A program made the translations under genes and the position numbers. Below the pieces are notes generated by a model, which saw only the letters and a program-made list of their open reading frames with translations, had not been told where the DNA came from and did not search any database. 60,593 bases of DNA from Pseudomonas brassicacearum subsp. neoaurantiaca (GTDB lineage Bacteria; Pseudomonadota; Gammaproteobacteria; Pseudomonadales; Pseudomonadaceae), in the NCBI RefSeq assembly GCF_013608025.1, contig NZ_VDLV01000016.1, forward strand, positions 41,306 to 101,898, written 5' to 3'. Below, piece after piece: positions 9,081 through 16,151 of the stretch. Numbering within the stretch: the stretch's first letter is position 1; each line of letters begins with the position of its first letter.

Positions 9081-9545
9081 ATGCCGCTACGATCCATTGT
9101 TTTGCTCAGTTTTTTCAGCCTGCTGGTGGCGTGCAGCAGCGACGCCCCCAAACCCGCCGCACCGGCGCCAACGCCCGCGCCAAAACAGGCCCAGGAGAAG
9201 GCCCGCCAGGCTGCGGAGCTGGGACCGCTGCCTGCATATCAGCGCGAATTGAGCGGCACCTTGCAAGGCGTGCCGGCTGGGGCCGAAGTGGAACTGGCGC
9301 TGCTGGTGATCGATGACAAGGATCGCCCGCAGCAACTGCTCGCCAGTTCCAGCCTGATCGGCACCAACCAGGCCCTGCCGTTCCACCTGCGCTTCAACCC
9401 CGAGGCGTTCCCCGTTGGCGCCCGCGTGGAATTGCGCGGCCGGGCCAGCCAGTCGGGCCAGTTGATCCTGCACCTGCCGGAGCAACGCATCAGCCTACCG
9501 ACCACCCAGGCGTTGGGCGTCCTGCAATTCGTCAAAGCGCCATGA
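9081..9545 (+). CDS. YbaY/YscW-family lipoprotein
   Basis: Predicted lipoprotein of 154 aa. The N-terminus [20 protein letters not shown] has a hydrophobic stretch ending in a lipobox (LVAC), followed by a Pro/Ala-rich linker. The remaining ~110 residues form the beta-rich domain of YbaY/YscW-type proteins ([39 protein letters not shown]). The ATG at 9081 has GGAG 7 nt upstream; one at 9054 would spoil the signal peptide. It overlaps the next gene by 4 bp. Its role is not established; envelope localisation is expected. Confidence 0.8.
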   Translation: MPLRSIVLLSFFSLLVACSSDAPKPAAPAPTPAPKQAQEKARQAAELGPLPAYQRELSGTLQGVPAGAEVELALLVIDDKDRPQQLLASSSLIGTNQALPFHLRFNPEAFPVGARVELRGRASQSGQLILHLPEQRISLPTTQALGVLQFVKAP

Positions 9546-10195
9546 AGGCACCGCAGGACCTGCAACAAGCGCTGGGCGAATTGCTGGGTGATGCGCGCCT
9601 GGTGGCCTGTCCACTACCGGGCACAGACTTGAAGTTGTGGCTGATTGACGGCGACAACATGGACCGCGCCTTCAGCCCGGAGGAAACCCGGCGCATCCTC
9701 CACGAACCGCCCTACTGGAGCTTCTGCTGGGCCAGCGGCCTGGCAATGGCGCGCTACCTGGTCGAACAGCCACAGTGGGTCGAGGGCAAGCGGGTGCTGG
9801 ATTTCGGCGCCGGCTCCGGCGTGGCGGGCATTGCGGCGATCAAGGCCGGGGCGCTGGAAGTGGTGGCCTGCGACCTGGATCCGCTGGCGATTGCCGCGTG
9901 CCAGGCGAATGCCGAACTCAACCGCGTGGAGCTGGGTTACTCGACGGATTTTTTCGCCGAAGCTGATCGCTTCGATCTGATCCTGGTCGCCGACGTGCTC
10001 TACGATCGCGCCAATCTGCCACTGCTCGACCAGTTCCTCAGTCGTGGCCGCGAGGCGTTGGTGGCGGATTCCCGGGTGCGGGATTTCCAGCATCCGCTGT
10101 ACCGGCGCATCGAAATGCTCGAGGCCATGACGTTGCCGGACCTGGCCGAGCCGGAGGAATTTCGGCATGTGAGCCTGTACCACGCTCGGCGTTGA
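9542..10195 (+). CDS. class I SAM-dependent methyltransferase
   Basis: Rossmann-fold methyltransferase of 217 aa. Motif I is RVLDFGAGSGVAGIAAIKAG and the acidic loop VVACDLDPLAIAAC follows. The post-I region FDLILVADVLYDRAN resembles the ETFB/protein-lysine methyltransferase group, hence a protein lysine substrate is possible but unproven. Its ATG overlaps the stop of the lipoprotein gene (ATGA), so the two are co-transcribed. A REP pair follows 11 bp after the stop. Confidence 0.88.
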   Translation: MKAPQDLQQALGELLGDARLVACPLPGTDLKLWLIDGDNMDRAFSPEETRRILHEPPYWSFCWASGLAMARYLVEQPQWVEGKRVLDFGAGSGVAGIAAIKAGALEVVACDLDPLAIAACQANAELNRVELGYSTDFFAEADRFDLILVADVLYDRANLPLLDQFLSRGREALVADSRVRDFQHPLYRRIEMLEAMTLPDLAEPEEFRHVSLYHARR

Positions 10196-10206
10196 CCCTA
10201 GAAGCA

Positions 10207-10280
10207 TCGCGAGCAAGCTCGCTCCCACAAGGATCGCATGAACACTCGAGATCCCTTGTGGGAGCGAGCTTGCTCGCGAA
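10207..10280. repeat. REP pair, family A
   Basis: Inverted copies at 10207..10229 and 10258..10280 separated by 28 bp. It lies between the methyltransferase stop and the thioredoxin gene, 101 bp before the latter's start. Confidence 0.9.
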
Positions 10281-10381
10281 GGCGTCCTGCCAGACACCAC
10301 AAGACGAAAGACCTCCCCGCTTTCAGCCACCCCCCACCAAGCCGTATAGTTGCCCCATTCAAGCGTTCTACGAGATTTCCC

Positions 10382-11254
10382 ATGACCCAGGACACGCCTT
10401 ACATCTTTGAAGCCACCACGGCCGACTTCGACCAGTCGGTGATCGCCAATTCCTTCCACAAACCGGTGCTGGTGGATTTCTGGGCCGAGTGGTGCGCGCC
10501 GTGCAAGGCACTCATGCCCATGTTGCAAGGCATCGCCGAGAGCTACCGAGGTGAACTGCTGCTGGCCAAGGTCAACTGCGACATCGAACAGGATATCGTC
10601 GCCCGCTTCGGCATTCGCAGCCTGCCGACCGTGGTGCTGTTCAAGGACGGCCAGCCGGTCGACGGCTTTGCCGGGGCCCAGCCGGAATCGGCGGTGCGGG
10701 CGATGCTCGAACCCCACGTGCAGATGCCGCCGCCAGCCGCCGCCGATCCGTTCGAACAGGCCCAGGCGCTTTTCGATGAGGGCCGCTTCGCCGACGCCGA
10801 AGCCGTGCTCACGGTGTTGCTGGGTGAAGACAACACCAACGCCAAGGCGCTGATCCTCTACGCCCGCTGCCTGACCGAGCGCGGCGAACTGGGCGAGGCG
10901 CAGACGGTGCTCGACGCGGTGAAAAGCGATGAGCACAAGGCCGCACTGGCCGGTGCCAAGGCGCAGATCCAATTCCTCGGCCTGGCCAAGGATCTACCGG
11001 ACGCCGCCGACCTCAAGGCGCGCCTGGCGCAAAATCCGCAGGACGATGAGGCGGTGTATCAACTGGCGATCCAGCAACTCGCCCGCCAGCAGTACGAAGC
11101 GGCCCTCGATGCGCTGCTCAAGCTGTTCATTCGCAACCGCAGCTACAGCGAAGGCCTGCCGCACAAGACCTTGCTGCAAGTGTTCGAACTGCTGGGCAAC
11201 GACCATCCGCTGGTGACGACCTATCGGCGCAAGCTGTTCGCCGCGTTGTATTGA
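10382..11254 (+). CDS. cnoX: CnoX (YbbN)-type thioredoxin with TPR domain
   Basis: Protein of 290 aa. The N-terminal ~110 residues are a thioredoxin fold with the active site WCAPC at Cys38 and Cys41. The C-terminal ~170 residues are helical tetratricopeptide-like repeats (EQAQALFDEGRFADAEAVL). This layout is that of CnoX, a holdase that protects proteins from over-oxidation and passes them to GroEL. E. coli CnoX lacks the CXXC; this protein keeps both cysteines, so it may also be redox active. I chose the ATG at 10382, which gives the expected N-terminus; a longer in-frame extension runs into the REP region. Confidence 0.88.
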   Translation: MTQDTPYIFEATTADFDQSVIANSFHKPVLVDFWAEWCAPCKALMPMLQGIAESYRGELLLAKVNCDIEQDIVARFGIRSLPTVVLFKDGQPVDGFAGAQPESAVRAMLEPHVQMPPPAAADPFEQAQALFDEGRFADAEAVLTVLLGEDNTNAKALILYARCLTERGELGEAQTVLDAVKSDEHKAALAGAKAQIQFLGLAKDLPDAADLKARLAQNPQDDEAVYQLAIQQLARQQYEAALDALLKLFIRNRSYSEGLPHKTLLQVFELLGNDHPLVTTYRRKLFAALY

Positions 11255-11261
11255 TTGCACC

Positions 11262-11275
11262 GTAGGAGCTCCTAC
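11262..11275. other. perfect 14-bp palindrome between convergent genes
   Basis: GTAGGAGCTCCTAC lies in the 28-bp gap between the convergent stops of cnoX and the gene at 11283. There is no T-run, so it is at best a weak terminator; it could equally be a protein-binding palindrome. Confidence 0.4.
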
Positions 11276-11282
11276 ACAGCTT

Positions 11283-11633
11283 CTACGCAGTTTCGTGCCA
11301 GCTGTAGAGCGGTGTGTCGCCGCCGCTGATGACTTTTACATCCGGGCTGTGGCGCAAGCGCACCAACAAGCGCTTGCCTGACGAGGCGCTGCCGGTCAGG
11401 CCTTCGAGTTGTTCCAGCAGGTCCGGGCCGCTCAGTTGGCCGGCCTTGCGCAGCAGCTCCCGGGCGATCTGCCACTGGGCATCGTCCTGATTCGTCGACT
11501 TGGCGGGGGCCGTCGTCACCCCTTCTGATTTGGCGACTTGCAACTGCGCGCCAAGCTGCGCCCAGTCGCCTTCATCCATTTCGATCGTCAAGTCCACCGG
11601 CCACTCGCCGACGGTTCCGCGTATCCGCAACAT
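11283..11633 (-). CDS. hypothetical protein (Pseudomonas-conserved)
   Basis: Protein of 116 aa with no signal peptide or membrane helix. It begins MLRIRGTVGEWPVDLTIEMD, with alternating hydrophobic residues suggesting beta strands; the middle is charged and helical, and the C-terminus reads SPDVKVISGGDTPLYSWHETA. The start at 11633 is preferred over 11672 because AGGAG lies 8 nt upstream. It is transcribed divergently from the zinc-linked cassette, with a 120-bp shared promoter region that holds a Zur-like box. I recognise no domain. Confidence 0.7.
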   Translation of the reverse strand: MLRIRGTVGEWPVDLTIEMDEGDWAQLGAQLQVAKSEGVTTAPAKSTNQDDAQWQIARELLRKAGQLSGPDLLEQLEGLTGSASSGKRLLVRLRHSPDVKVISGGDTPLYSWHETA

Positions 11634-11718
11634 CACCGCACTCCTGAAGATTTCATGTTTGCATGCTCCCATGGGCCTTGCGCGACGCCAAGCAGACGGT
11701 CAAACTCTGCGCACTTTC

Positions 11719-11731
11719 GTTATAAGATTAC
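11719..11731. promoter_or_regulatory. candidate Zur operator
   Basis: GTTATAAGATTAC matches the gammaproteobacterial Zur core GTTATANTATAAC at 10 of 12 specified positions. It lies 22 bp before the ATG of the His-rich DUF2796 gene, where binding would block expression when zinc is plentiful. A flanking ATAAC (11732..11736) extends the dyad. The call rests on motif match and on the zinc context; there is no footprint. Confidence 0.5.
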
Positions 11732-11753
11732 ATAACCTTTTCGGAGATTCGTC

Positions 11754-12344
11754 ATGCGTCGTCTGCTTCTCGCTTTGCCGTTCGCCCTGCTGCCATTGGC
11801 CGTCGCTCACGCAGCGGTGGAGCATGACCACGATCATGATCACGAACACGGCAGCCTCGGCGCCCATGAACACGGCGTGGCTCGATTGAACGCTGCCCTG
11901 GACGGCCAGACCCTGGAACTGGAACTGGAAAGCCCGGCGATGAACCTGGTGGGTTTTGAACACGCCGCCACCAGCGATGCCGACAAAGCCAAGGTTGCCG
12001 CCGTGCGCGCGCAATTGGAAAAACCACTGGCGCTGTTCAACCTGCCAGCCGCCGCCAAATGCACCGTGGCCCAGCAGGAACTGGAAAGCCCGTTGTTCGG
12101 TGATGAACCGGACCATGAAGACCATGATGAAGACGCCGATGGCGACGAACACCATGGCGAACACAGCGAGATCCACGCCCACTACCAATTCACCTGCGCC
12201 GCCCCTGGCGCCTTGAAGAGCCTGGACCTGGCGACGCTGTTCAAAACCTTCCCGGCCACCCAGAAAATTCAGGTACAACTGATCAGCCCGAGCGGCCAGC
12301 AAGGCGTGGAAGTGACGGCCAAGGCGCCAGCGTTGAAATTCTAA
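11754..12344 (+). CDS. His-rich periplasmic DUF2796 protein, probable zinc binder
   Basis: Protein of 196 aa with a signal peptide (MRRLLLALPFALLPLAVAHA). The mature N-terminus is a metal-binding tract (EHDHDHDHEHG, then AHEHG), and a second His/Asp/Glu tract lies at about residues 118-143 (DEPDHEDHDEDADGDEHHG). Between and after these is the DUF2796 fold (LELELESPAMNLVGFEHAA; FTCAAPGALKSLDLATLFK). It heads the cassette continuing with the ABC ATPase at 12481. The orthologous PAO1 cluster PA4063-PA4066 is reported as zinc-limitation responsive, which agrees with the Zur-like box. Zinc capture in the periplasm is likely; the exact job is unknown. Confidence 0.87.
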   Translation: MRRLLLALPFALLPLAVAHAAVEHDHDHDHEHGSLGAHEHGVARLNAALDGQTLELELESPAMNLVGFEHAATSDADKAKVAAVRAQLEKPLALFNLPAAAKCTVAQQELESPLFGDEPDHEDHDEDADGDEHHGEHSEIHAHYQFTCAAPGALKSLDLATLFKTFPATQKIQVQLISPSGQQGVEVTAKAPALKF

Positions 12345-12362
12345 GTACTCCAGAAACCCATT

Positions 12363-12451
12363 GTGGGAGCGAGCTTGCTCGCGATGAGGCCAGTACTTTC
12401 AACATCGATGTTGTCTGACACACCGCTATCGCGAGCAAGCTCGCTCCCACA
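12363..12451. repeat. REP pair, family A, inside the zinc cassette
   Basis: Inverted copies at 12363..12384 and 12429..12451. The pair occupies most of the 136 bp between the DUF2796 stop and the ABC ATPase start, so it splits an otherwise tight gene set and could change mRNA stability or termination between first and second gene. Confidence 0.9.
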
Positions 12452-12480
12452 GGGTTGATTCTCAATCTGACCGGTTTCAT

Positions 12481-13191
12481 ATGACCCAAGCACTCATCGA
12501 ACTGTCCAACCTGGGCTTCAGTTGGCCCGGGCATCCGCCCTTGCTGGATATTCCGGCGTTTCGCCTGGAGGCCGGCGAAACCCTGTTCCTGAAGGGACCG
12601 AGCGGCAGCGGCAAGACCACCCTGCTAGGACTGCTGGGCGGTGTGCAGACACCGGATCGCGGCAGCATCCGCCTGCTCGGCCAGGAACTCAGCGAACTGG
12701 GCGCCGGCCGCCGCGACCGCTTCCGTGTGGACCACACCGGCTACATCTTCCAGCAGTTCAACCTGCTGCCATTTCTGTCGGTGCGCGAGAACGTCGAACT
12801 GCCCTGCCACTTTTCCAAACTGCGTGCACAACGGGCCATCCAGCGTCACGGCAGCATCGACCAGGCCGCCGCCACCTTGTTGGCTCACCTCGGCCTGGCC
12901 GATCCAAGCTTGCTGGAGCGGCGTGCCGATTCATTGTCCATCGGCCAGCAACAACGAGTCGCCGCCGCCCGCGCCTTGATCGGCCAGCCGGAACTGGTGA
13001 TCGCCGACGAACCGACTTCGGCCCTGGACTACGACGCCCGGGAAAACTTCCTGCGCCTGTTGTTTGCCGAATGCCGCGAAGCCGGATCGAGCCTGTTATT
13101 TGTCAGTCATGACCAGAGCCTGGCGCCGCTGTTCGACCGTAACCTCTCGCTGGCCGATCTCAATCGCGCCACCACGCCACTCGAGGTCTGA
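12481..13191 (+). CDS. ABC transporter ATP-binding protein, LolD/MacB type
   Basis: Cytoplasmic ATPase of 236 aa. Walker A is GPSGSGKTTLLG, Q-loop FQQFNLLPFLSV, Walker B LVIADEPTSALD and H-loop LLFVSHDQ. The signature reads LSIGQQQRVAAARAL, with Ile for the usual Gly at the third position. The closest relatives by pattern are the LolD/MacB ATPases that drive mechanotransmission rather than classical transport. The partner permease starts one base after its stop. Confidence 0.93.
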   Translation: MTQALIELSNLGFSWPGHPPLLDIPAFRLEAGETLFLKGPSGSGKTTLLGLLGGVQTPDRGSIRLLGQELSELGAGRRDRFRVDHTGYIFQQFNLLPFLSVRENVELPCHFSKLRAQRAIQRHGSIDQAAATLLAHLGLADPSLLERRADSLSIGQQQRVAAARALIGQPELVIADEPTSALDYDARENFLRLLFAECREAGSSLLFVSHDQSLAPLFDRNLSLADLNRATTPLEV

Positions 13192-13192
13192 G

Positions 13193-14458
13193 ATGTATTT
13201 GTTCCGTCTAGCCATGGCCAGCCTGGCGAACCGCCGCTTCACCGCGATCCTCACCGCATTTGCCATTGCCCTGTCGGTGTGCCTGCTGCTGGCGGTGGAA
13301 CGCGTGCGCACCGAGGCGCGGGCCAGTTTCGCCAGCACCATCAGCGGCACCGACCTGATCGTCGGTGCCCGTTCCGGCTCGGTGAACCTGCTGTTGTATT
13401 CAGTGTTTCGCATCGGCAACGCCACCAACAATATCCGCTGGGACAGCTTCGAGCAGTTCGCCAAGAACCCGAAAGTGAAATGGGCGATTCCCATGTCCCT
13501 CGGCGATTCCCATCGCGGTTATCGGGTGATGGGCACCACCGAAGCCTACTTCGAGCATTACCAGTACGGCCGCCAGCAACACCTGGAACTGGCCGATGGC
13601 CGGGCGTTCGCCACCGATCCATTCGAAGTCGTGCTTGGCGCCGAAGTAGCCGAGGCGCTGCATTACAAACTGGGGGACAAGCTGGTGCTGGCCCACGGCG
13701 TGGCGGCGATCAGCCTGGTCAAGCATGACGACAAACCCTTCACCGTGGTCGGGATTCTCAAGCGCACCGGTACGCCGGTGGACCGCACGCTGCACATCAG
13801 CCTCGGCGGCATGGAGGCCATCCACATCGACTGGAAAAACGGCGTGCCGGCCCAGGGCAATGGCCGCATCAGCGCCGACCAGGCCCGCAACATGGATCTC
13901 ACGCCCCAAGCGATCACCGCGTTCATGCTCGGCCTCAATAGTAAGATCTCGACCTTCGCCTTGCAGCGCGAGATCAACGAATTCCGCGGCGAACCGCTGC
14001 TGGCGATCCTGCCGGGCGTGGCATTGCAGGAATTGTGGAGCTTGATGGGCACGGCGGAAAAAGCCCTGTTCGTGATTTCGCTGTTCGTGGTGCTGACCGG
14101 GTTGATCGGCATGCTCACGGCGATTCTCACCAGCCTCAACGAGCGCCGTCGGGAAATGGCGATCCTGCGCTCGGTGGGCGCGCGGCCGTGGCACATCGCG
14201 AGTCTTCTGGTGCTCGAAGCCTTTGCCTTGGCGTTGGCCGGAGTCACCGCCGGGCTGGCGTTGCTGTACATCGGCATCGCCGCCGCCCAGGGTTACGTGC
14301 AGTCGGCCTACGGTTTGTACCTGCCGCTGGGCTGGCCGAGCGAGTATGAATGGACGCTGCTGGCTGGCATCCTGGTCGCAGCCCTGTTGATGGGCAGCGT
14401 GCCGGCCTGGCGCGCCTACCGCCAATCGTTGGCCGATGGCCTGTCGATCCGTTTATGA
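13193..14458 (+). CDS. ABC permease, MacB/FtsX-like
   Basis: Inner-membrane permease of 421 aa. One N-terminal helix (RFTAILTAFAIALSVCLLLAV) is followed by a large periplasmic domain of ~240 residues (GTDLIVGARSGSVNLLLYSV onwards) and three C-terminal helices (ALFVISLFVVLTGLIGMLTA; LEAFALALAGVTAGLALLY; LAGILVAALLMGSVPAW). This is the FtsX/MacB topology. The cytoplasmic loop RRREMAILRSVGARPWHI between the helices is the typical ATPase contact. Start at 13193, one base after the ATPase gene. Probably works with the DUF2796 and DUF3299 periplasmic proteins in zinc starvation. Confidence 0.92.
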   Translation: MYLFRLAMASLANRRFTAILTAFAIALSVCLLLAVERVRTEARASFASTISGTDLIVGARSGSVNLLLYSVFRIGNATNNIRWDSFEQFAKNPKVKWAIPMSLGDSHRGYRVMGTTEAYFEHYQYGRQQHLELADGRAFATDPFEVVLGAEVAEALHYKLGDKLVLAHGVAAISLVKHDDKPFTVVGILKRTGTPVDRTLHISLGGMEAIHIDWKNGVPAQGNGRISADQARNMDLTPQAITAFMLGLNSKISTFALQREINEFRGEPLLAILPGVALQELWSLMGTAEKALFVISLFVVLTGLIGMLTAILTSLNERRREMAILRSVGARPWHIASLLVLEAFALALAGVTAGLALLYIGIAAAQGYVQSAYGLYLPLGWPSEYEWTLLAGILVAALLMGSVPAWRAYRQSLADGLSIRL

Positions 14459-14469
14459 GGAACCCGAAA

Positions 14470-14988
14470 ATGCCCCGCGCCCTGCTTGCGCTGTTAATGC
14501 TGGTCGCCCTGCCTCTCTGGGCGGCCGAGCCGAGGGACCTGGCCTGGTCGGAAATGATCCCGCCGGACGCGCCGCCGGAAGTGCCGAACATGACCCCGTT
14601 GCACGACCTGTCGAAAATGAGCGATGCCCTGGCCGCCGAAACCGCGCCAGCGGCCAAGCAGGATCTGCCCAACGCCCCGGTGGTCAAGGCCCTCGACGGC
14701 CAGCAGATTCGCCTGCCAGGTTATATCGTGCCGCTGGAAGTCAGCGAAGAAGGTCGCACCACGGATTTCTTGCTCGTGCCGTATTTCGGCGCCTGCATCC
14801 ATGTGCCGCCTCCGCCGTCGAACCAGATCGTCCATGTGAAAAGCGAAGTCGGGGTCAAGCTCGACGAGTTGTATCAACCGTATTGGGTCGAAGGGCCGAT
14901 GCAGGTCAAGCCGTCCACCAGTGAACTGGCCGATGCCGGGTATCAGATGGAGGCTGAGAAGATTTATGTGTATGAGCTGCCGGAGTGA
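14470..14988 (+). CDS. periplasmic DUF3299 protein
   Basis: Protein of 172 aa with a signal peptide (MPRALLALLMLVALPLWAAE). The conserved part holds IRLPGYIVPLEVSEEG, FLLVPYFGACIHVPPPPSNQ and GYQMEAEKIYVYE; the single conserved Cys-Ile-His with the Pro run is the hallmark of DUF3299. The ATG at 14470 has GAGG at proper spacing; an ATG at 14455 overlapping the permease stop has none. Last gene of the cassette. The Cys and His might bind a metal; this is a guess. Confidence 0.88.
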   Translation: MPRALLALLMLVALPLWAAEPRDLAWSEMIPPDAPPEVPNMTPLHDLSKMSDALAAETAPAAKQDLPNAPVVKALDGQQIRLPGYIVPLEVSEEGRTTDFLLVPYFGACIHVPPPPSNQIVHVKSEVGVKLDELYQPYWVEGPMQVKPSTSELADAGYQMEAEKIYVYELPE

Positions 14989-15022
14989 ATCCGGTGGTGA
15001 TGGGTTGTTGATGAGATAGCTA

Positions 15023-15105
15023 TCGCGAGCAAGCTCGCTCCCACAGGTGATCGTGTTTCTTCAGAGGGAATGCGGTCAAACTGTGGGAGCGAGCCTGCTC
15101 GCGAA
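15023..15105. repeat. REP pair, family A
   Basis: Inverted copies at 15023..15045 and 15083..15105, between the zinc cassette and oprG. The second copy has one change from the majority core (GAGCCTGCTCG). Possible transcription boundary. Confidence 0.9.
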
Positions 15106-15137
15106 GGGCCCTGGAAAATTTGCTCATCATCATTTCA

Positions 15138-15151
15138 TTGAGCTGAGTCAA
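15138..15151. promoter_or_regulatory. candidate ANR/FNR-type box 1 of oprG
   Basis: TTGAGCTGAGTCAA matches the FNR/ANR consensus TTGAT-N4-ATCAA at 8 of 10 positions. It starts 109 bp before the oprG ATG. oprG of P. aeruginosa is known to be strongly ANR dependent, which supports the call. Confidence 0.45.
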
Positions 15152-15170
15152 TTAAACACCCCCTGACTCA

Positions 15171-15184
15171 TTGAGCTGTGTCAA
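15171..15184. promoter_or_regulatory. candidate ANR/FNR-type box 2 of oprG
   Basis: TTGAGCTGTGTCAA, again 8 of 10 to the ANR consensus, is an almost exact copy of box 1 exactly 33 bp (about three helical turns) downstream. The copied unit spans TCATTGAGCTGNGTCAA. GAGTCA and TGACTC between the boxes form a further inverted repeat. Confidence 0.45.
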
Positions 15185-15246
15185 AAGACCGGACCAGACG
15201 GCTTCGTACCATGGGACATCAATTTTCGATGCCCTTTGGAGCCCTC

Positions 15247-15945
15247 ATGAACAAGTCCTTGCTCAGCGCTTCCCTTATCGCGCTCGCCCTCGCCGCCCCA
15301 CTCGCCCAGGCCCACACCGCGGGCGACATCATCGTTCGCGCCGGTGCGATCACCGTCAACCCGGACGGCGACAGTTCCAGCGTCAAGGTCGACCGTGGCC
15401 CGCTGGCCGGCGCCGACCTGGGCGGCAAGGCGACCATGAGCAGCGACACGCAACTGGGCTTGAACTTCGCCTACATGCTCACCAACAACTGGGGTATCGA
15501 ACTGCTGGCGGCCTCGCCGTTCGAGCATGACGTAAAAATCAAAGGCACCGCCCTCGGCGCCGCGAACAACAAGCTCGGCACCCTCAAGCATCTGCCGCCG
15601 ACCCTGAGCCTGGTCTACTACCCGCTCGACGCCAAATCGGCCTTCCAGCCTTATGTCGGCGCGGGCATCAACTACACCTGGATCTATGACGAGCACGTCG
15701 GCAGCGAAGCCAGCGCCAATGGCTTCAGCAACTTCCGCGCGAAAAACAGCTGGGGCATGGCCTGGCAAGTCGGTGCGGACTACATGCTGACCGACAACAT
15801 CATGATCAACGGCCAGATCCGCTACATCGACATCGACACTACCGCGTATGTCGACAACAACGCCGTGGCCGGTGGCACCCGGGCCAAGGTAGACGTCGAT
15901 GTGGACCCGTTCGTCTACATGGTGGGGTTGGGTTACAAGTTCTGA
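15247..15945 (+). CDS. oprG: outer-membrane protein OprG (OmpW family)
   Basis: Eight-stranded outer-membrane beta barrel, 232 aa, for small hydrophobic or amphipathic molecules. The signal peptide MNKSLLSASLIALALAAPLAQA ends before HTAGDIIVRAGAITVNP, the standard OmpW start. LPPTLSLVYYPLD and FQPYVGAGINYTW are family marks, and the chain ends in VYMVGLGYKF with the C-terminal Phe needed for barrel insertion. The ATG at 15247 has GGAG upstream. Expression is probably oxygen dependent through the two boxes upstream. Confidence 0.96.
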   Translation: MNKSLLSASLIALALAAPLAQAHTAGDIIVRAGAITVNPDGDSSSVKVDRGPLAGADLGGKATMSSDTQLGLNFAYMLTNNWGIELLAASPFEHDVKIKGTALGAANNKLGTLKHLPPTLSLVYYPLDAKSAFQPYVGAGINYTWIYDEHVGSEASANGFSNFRAKNSWGMAWQVGADYMLTDNIMINGQIRYIDIDTTAYVDNNAVAGGTRAKVDVDVDPFVYMVGLGYKF

Positions 15946-15978
15946 GCCCCACACGACATTGAGATGCCTACACACCCT

Positions 15979-16071
15979 GTGGCGAGGGAGCTTGCTCCCG
16001 CTGGACTGCGAAGCAGGCCCGACGAATTTGCGACCGCTTCGCGCTCGAGCGGGAGCAAGCTCCCTCGCCAC
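15979..16071. repeat. REP-like compound repeat, family B
   Basis: Outer arms GTGGCGAGGGAGC-TTGCTCCCGC and the inverse, with a degenerate inner hairpin. It lies between the convergent stops of oprG and the epimerase, just before a terminator. Confidence 0.85.
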
Positions 16072-16107
16072 AGGTTTCACTTGCCACAAAAGCGATGCAT
16101 GACTCAC

Positions 16108-16138
16108 AAAAAAGGCGCCCCGAAAGGCGCCTTTTTTT
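16108..16138. terminator. bidirectional Rho-independent terminator
   Basis: AAAGGCGCC, a six-base loop, then GGCGCCTTT, with an A-run before and a T-run after. It can serve both oprG (plus) and the epimerase gene (minus). Confidence 0.9.
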
Positions 16139-16151
16139 GCGACGGTGAAAC

